A DNA stretch of 64,000 nucleotides from NCBI GenBank assembly GCA_023213395.1, contig CM041465.1, positions 558,001-622,000 on the forward strand, written 5' to 3'. Positions 59,821 through 64,000 of the stretch are shown here, piece by piece. Numbering within the stretch: position 1 is the stretch's first letter; each line of letters starts with the position of its first letter. Under the pieces are notes generated by a model that was not told the DNA's origin, did no database searches, and saw only the letters and a program-made list of their open reading frames with translations. This stretch comes from Cycas panzhihuaensis. Taxonomy: Eukaryota; Cycadophyta. The position numbers and the translations under genes were made by a program.

Positions 59821-60405
59821 ATGACTGTTGAGGGAAATTAGTAGTTGAGGGAATGGGTCGGCACGGAGGGCGCTTTAATAGAAATGAGACACCGAGGGAA
59901 CCACAGTTGGGAGAAATGGACAGATGAGGGAAATAGGTAGCTGTGGGGGTGTCTTCATTAAGGGATGTGCTTTTTGTCAAAATAAGATAGAGGTAGCTTA
60001 CAAAAACTAGGAGTTGAAGGAAAACGAACGCAACCAATAAAGAAGAGCCACGTGTGTCCCAGACAAAAGACTGCCCCGCCCGCTCAATTCAGTAGAGATG
60101 CCAGTATGGAAGATTTCACCTATCTGAGCATGACAAGTGCAGCTGGCATGCATGAGTCATCTGTACAGAACATTTCACCTATCTAAGCGTGACAAGCGTA
60201 GCTGAAAGGCATGAGTGGTACCACGAAAAATCTAGCTTGCATGCTTACGTTTATGCGGTTCTTACGACGAGGGCTGCTAGATTTTCTCTAAACATGACAA
60301 ACGCACATGACAGATGCAACAACCATGAATGCCTATACATTTCCCTCGAGTATCTACCTAGCCTCTTCTCAGGTGAGTGGTGTTCATTAGTACAGGACAA
60401 GTAGA
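59821..60405. other. Spacer between copia relic and 25S-proximal repeats, IGS 2
   Basis: Counterpart of 20036-20610. No gene seen. Confidence 0.45.
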
Positions 60406-61020
60406 AACCCCACTTCATTTATATACTTGGATAATAAAAAGATCTATAGTAGAGAGCTACAGAAAACCACACTTCATTCTGAAAGATTTGTGTAAACCCA
60501 ATCAACAATTTTGGACTTTGTGAGGAAAAGCTCTACGGAGAGTTAAAGAAATGCACTACTACGGAAGATTTATAGAAAGCCCGTCCTTTATGGACTTAGG
60601 CGATGGAAAGATCTACACTTCATTCTCGGAAACCCCACTTCGTTTATGGAGTTGGACGATGGAAAGCTCTGCACTTCATTCCTAGAAACCCCACCTTATT
60701 TGTGGACTTGGATAATGGAAAGCTCTGCACTTCATTCCTAAAACCCCGCCGTTTATAGACTTGGACGATGAAGAGCTCTACGGTAGAGAAGTTAAAGAAA
60801 TCTATACTTCTTTGTGGAAGATTTATTGAAATGCCTCTTCATTTATGGCCTTAGACGAGGGAAAGCTCTGCACTTCATTCCCAGAAACCCCACTTCATCT
60901 ATGGACTTAGACGGTGGAAGGATCTGCGCTTCATTCACAGAAATCACACTTCATTTTTTATGGACTTGGACGATGGAACACTCTGGCCTTCATTCGCAGA
61001 AGCCCCACTTCGTTGTCTGA
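60406..61020. repeat. About 58-bp tandem repeats, IGS 2
   Basis: Counterpart of 20611-21240, with the same 'ggacttggacgatggaaag' units and some short deletions near 60530-60600. Confidence 0.73.
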
Positions 61021-61640
61021 CTTGTGAATTTGGTGGAAAGCTCTGCGCTTCATTCGCGGAAACCCCACTTCATTATGGACTTAGACGATATTGAGTTGTG
61101 GAAAGCCCAACTTGCAGACTTAGTAGAAAGCTTTGCGCTTCATTCACGGAAACCCCACTTCATTATGGACTTAGACGATATTGAGTTGTAGAAAGCCCAA
61201 CTTGTAGACTTGGTGGAAAGCTTTGCACTTCATTCACGAAAACCCCAATTCATTGTGGACTTAGATGATATTGAGTTGCGGAAAGCCTGACTTGCGGACT
61301 TGGTGGAAAGCTCTGCACTTCATTCATGGAAACCCCACTTCATTGTGGACTTAGACGATATTGAGTTGTGGAAAGCCTGACTTGTAGACTCAGTGGAAAG
61401 CTTTGCATTTCATTTGCGGAAACCCCACTTCATTGTGGACTTAGATGATATTGAGTTACAGAAAGCCTGACTTGCGGACTTGGTGGAAAGCTCTGCACTT
61501 CATTCGTGGAAACCCCACTTCATTGTGGACTTAGACGATATTGAGTTGCGAAAAGCCCAACTTGCGGACTTGGTGGAAAGCTTTGCACTTCATTCGCGGA
61601 AACCCCGCTCTGTTGTGGACTTGGGCAATATTGAGTTGTG
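61021..61640. repeat. 90-bp tandem repeats next to 25S, IGS 2 (~7 copies)
   Basis: The marker 'gacttggtggaaag' recurs near 61028, 61117, 61207, 61297, 61387, 61477 and 61567. The period of 90 is exact. Three more copies than in IGS 1. Confidence 0.84.
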
Positions 61641-61741
61641 GAAACCCCACTCCATTTTGGACACGAGAAAGAAGCTGCGGAAGATTTATGGAGACCCCAC
61701 TTCTTCTTGGACTCGAGAGTGGAGAGCCAAAAGGTGGGGCC

Positions 61742-62230
61742 TGAATCGAGGTGACAAGGGGCTGAATCTCAATGGATCATGGTAGCAAGGCCACTCTGCC
61801 ACTTACAATACCCAGTCACGTATTTAAGTCATCTGCAAAGGATTCTTTTCGATGATCGTTTGTAATTGAATTTTGAAGTTGTTCCATCTGAAGCGCGTGC
61901 CGTAGTAGATCGCCCGATGGCATGGGCGCTTGGGAATCTTGGTGGCGCCCTACTATGGGTCGTAGAATAATTGAAGAGGGTGGTAGCCTCTAGCATGGAT
62001 TCTAACTTAGAGGCATTCAATCATAATCTGACATAGGGTAGCTTCGCACCACTAACTTTTCAACTAAGCGTGATGACCAATTGTGTGAATCAATGGTTCC
62101 TCTCGTACTAAGTTGAATTACTATTATGACATGACTCATCGGTAGTGTAAAACTAACTTTGTCTCGCGACAATCTAAACCCAACTCACGTTCCCTATTGG
62201 TGGGTGAACAATCCAACACTTGGTGAATTC

Positions 62231-62274
<44 letters not shown>

Positions 62275-62844
62275 TAATGTTATTATGAATGCTTGGCTAC
62301 AACAAGCTAGTTATCCCTGTGGTAAATTTTTTGACACCTCTAGCCTCAAATTCTGAAGATCTAAAGGATCGATAGGCCACACTTTCACGATTTGTATTCG
62401 TATTGAAAATTAAAATCAAATGAGCTTTTACCCTTTTGTTCCACACGAGATTTCTGTTCTCGTTGAGCTCATCTTAGGACACCTATGTTATCTTTTAACA
62501 GATGTCTTGACCAAACTCCCACACGAAAATGTCTTACGCCGGATCGACATGACCGTACACACCTTAAGGCCAAAAATAGGGGCAATGCCCTGCCTCCACC
62601 TCACGAAATAAGTAAAATAACGTTAAAAGTAGTGGTATTTCACTTACGCCCAAAATGGCTCCCACTTATTCTACACCTCTTAAGTCATTTCATAAAATTG
62701 GATTAGAGTCAAGCTTAATAGGGTCTTCTTTCCCCGCTGATTCCACCAGACCTATTCCCTTGGCTGTGGTTTCACTAGATAGTAGATAGGGATAGTGGGA
62801 ATCTCGTTAATCCATTCATGTGATCACTAATTAGATGATGAGAA

Positions 62845-62876
<32 letters not shown>

Positions 62877-64000
62877 TCGCTGTTTACCCGCACTTGGTTG
62901 AATTTCTTCACTTTGACATTCAGAGCACTCGGCAGAAATCACATTGCGTCGGCATCACTGAGGACCATCGCAATGCTTTATTTTAATTAAGCGGTCAGTT
63001 GCCCTTATGCGTACGGTTTGAGTCGATTGTTTGTTGCTGAGGAAAGCCCCCACAAAGGTACATTTTGCACCCGTCACCTGATCGACACGCACCGGCCTGC
63101 CCTCACTGCGATAGTAGCTTAGGCAGACCACCGAGAGCCCATGAGCTTGAGGCACGAACCCCTTGGCCCAACCCTCAAAGCTAATCCTTTTCCCAAGTTT
63201 ACAAATCTATTTTACTGACTTCCCTTACCTACATTGTTCTATTGACCAGAGGCTGCTCACCTTGGAGACCTGATGTGGATATGAGTACGACCGGGCACAA
63301 ATGGTACTTAGTACTCTAGATTTTCAAGAGCTGCTAGAGGTACACCAGACACCACAGGATGTACGGTGCTCTTCCAGTTGCTGGACCCTATCTCTGGATG
63401 AACTGATTTCAGGATGGGTAGGGCATTAAAAGAAAAGATAACTCTTCTGGGGCCCTCATGAGCTTCTCCAAATTTCCTAATGTCATAGTTAAGCCACGTC
63501 CTGGTTCGAGAATATTAACTCGATTCCCTTTCGATGTACACACAAAGTGCACCCTTCACACAAGGCTTCCCCATCTGTTAGGATCGACTAACCCATGTCC
63601 AAGTGTTGTTCACATAGAACCTTTCCTCACTTCAGTCTTCAAAGTTCTCATTTGAATATTTGCTACTACCACCAAGATGCAGGGGCGGTTTGCCCGGACT
63701 ACACCCAAGGTTTCTCAATGACCCCTGCGCCCTCCTACTCATCGAGGCTAAGAACTTGCCCCAATGACTGAGTATAGGTCCCACGCTTTGACGCCATCCA
63801 TTCTCGAGGCTAGTTAATTCAGTAGGTAAGTTGTTACATACTCCTTAGCAGATTTTGACTTCCATGACCACTGTCCTGCTGTCTTAATCAACCAACACCC
63901 TTTGTGGGATCTAGGTTAGCACGCATTCTAGCACCGTAACTCGAGTTTCGATTCATCCCACATTGCAGTTCTACTTAGCAAAAATGGCCCATTAGAGCTC
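61742..64000 (-). rRNA. 25S rRNA, 3' two-thirds (cut by window end), decayed
   Basis: Minus-strand large-subunit gene. The 3' end is near 61742, and it aligns with 21737 to about 24020. The sarcin-ricin loop is intact here (62095-62109), and the bases missing from the other copy near 22446 are present (62446-62462). Other parts are damaged, with short losses near 62500-62530 and 62995-63045, and many CpG changes. Likely a pseudogene, decayed independently of the first. Confidence 0.9.

Noticed and set aside
1-64000. Separate 5S rRNA, tRNA or snoRNA genes in the spacers
   Set aside because: Reading both strands by eye found no complete 5S (A box, intermediate element and C box together) and no tRNA-like cloverleaf motifs. 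A covariance search was not possible.

Overview
The window is nuclear plant DNA made of two tandem, head-to-tail but decayed 45S ribosomal RNA units, both transcribed from the minus strand. The second unit is split by a large nested Ty3/gypsy LTR retrotransposon on the plus strand. I place it in a seed plant, probably a gymnosperm. The reasons are the very long intergenic spacer (about 19 kb in unit 1, with 25.3 kb from 18S to 18S), an 18S-25S internal spacer block of about 1.1 kb instead of the 0.6-0.7 kb usual in flowering plants, and an old Tat-type element with 2.7-kb LTRs. The lineage call is inference.

Layout. 1-2730: end of ITS2, a deleted 5.8S, ITS1 and a full-length 18S. 2731-21736: intergenic spacer 1, in order an 18S-proximal spacer, about eight 321-bp repeats, about six 262-bp repeats, an 8.8-kb higher-order array (410-bp and 705-bp units), a T-rich 51-bp array, single-copy spacer, an AT-rich insert, a Ty1/copia 3' relic, and 58-bp and 90-bp repeats. 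21737-28042: 25S, ITS2, 5.8S, ITS1 and 18S of the second gene set. 28043-61741: intergenic spacer 2 with the same order, a shorter higher-order array (about 3.8 kb) and the retrotransposon. 61742-64000: start of a third 25S, cut by the window end.

The retrotransposon spans 37765-57313 with 5-bp target-site copies (gcagc / acagc). Spacer 1 has the matching empty site at 17474-17478. Internal order is LTR, gag, protease, reverse transcriptase, a nested diverged solo LTR, RNase H, integrase, a (TA)32 tract, an antisense reading frame with a plant mobile domain (PMD), a second RNase H of the RVT_3 type, a polypurine tract and LTR. Every coding part has stops and frameshifts, so the element is dead.

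The rRNA genes look like pseudogenes. Universally conserved rRNA motifs carry C-to-T and G-to-A changes mostly at CpG sites, and there are small deletions in 5.8S and 25S. This fits a silenced, methylated rDNA locus. No intact protein-coding gene was found. Most open frames in the repeats, the rRNA genes and the antisense of the element are shadows. The features most worth a second look are the antisense PMD frame, the RNase H placed after integrase, the nested solo LTR, and a short core motif shared by several spacer-repeat classes.
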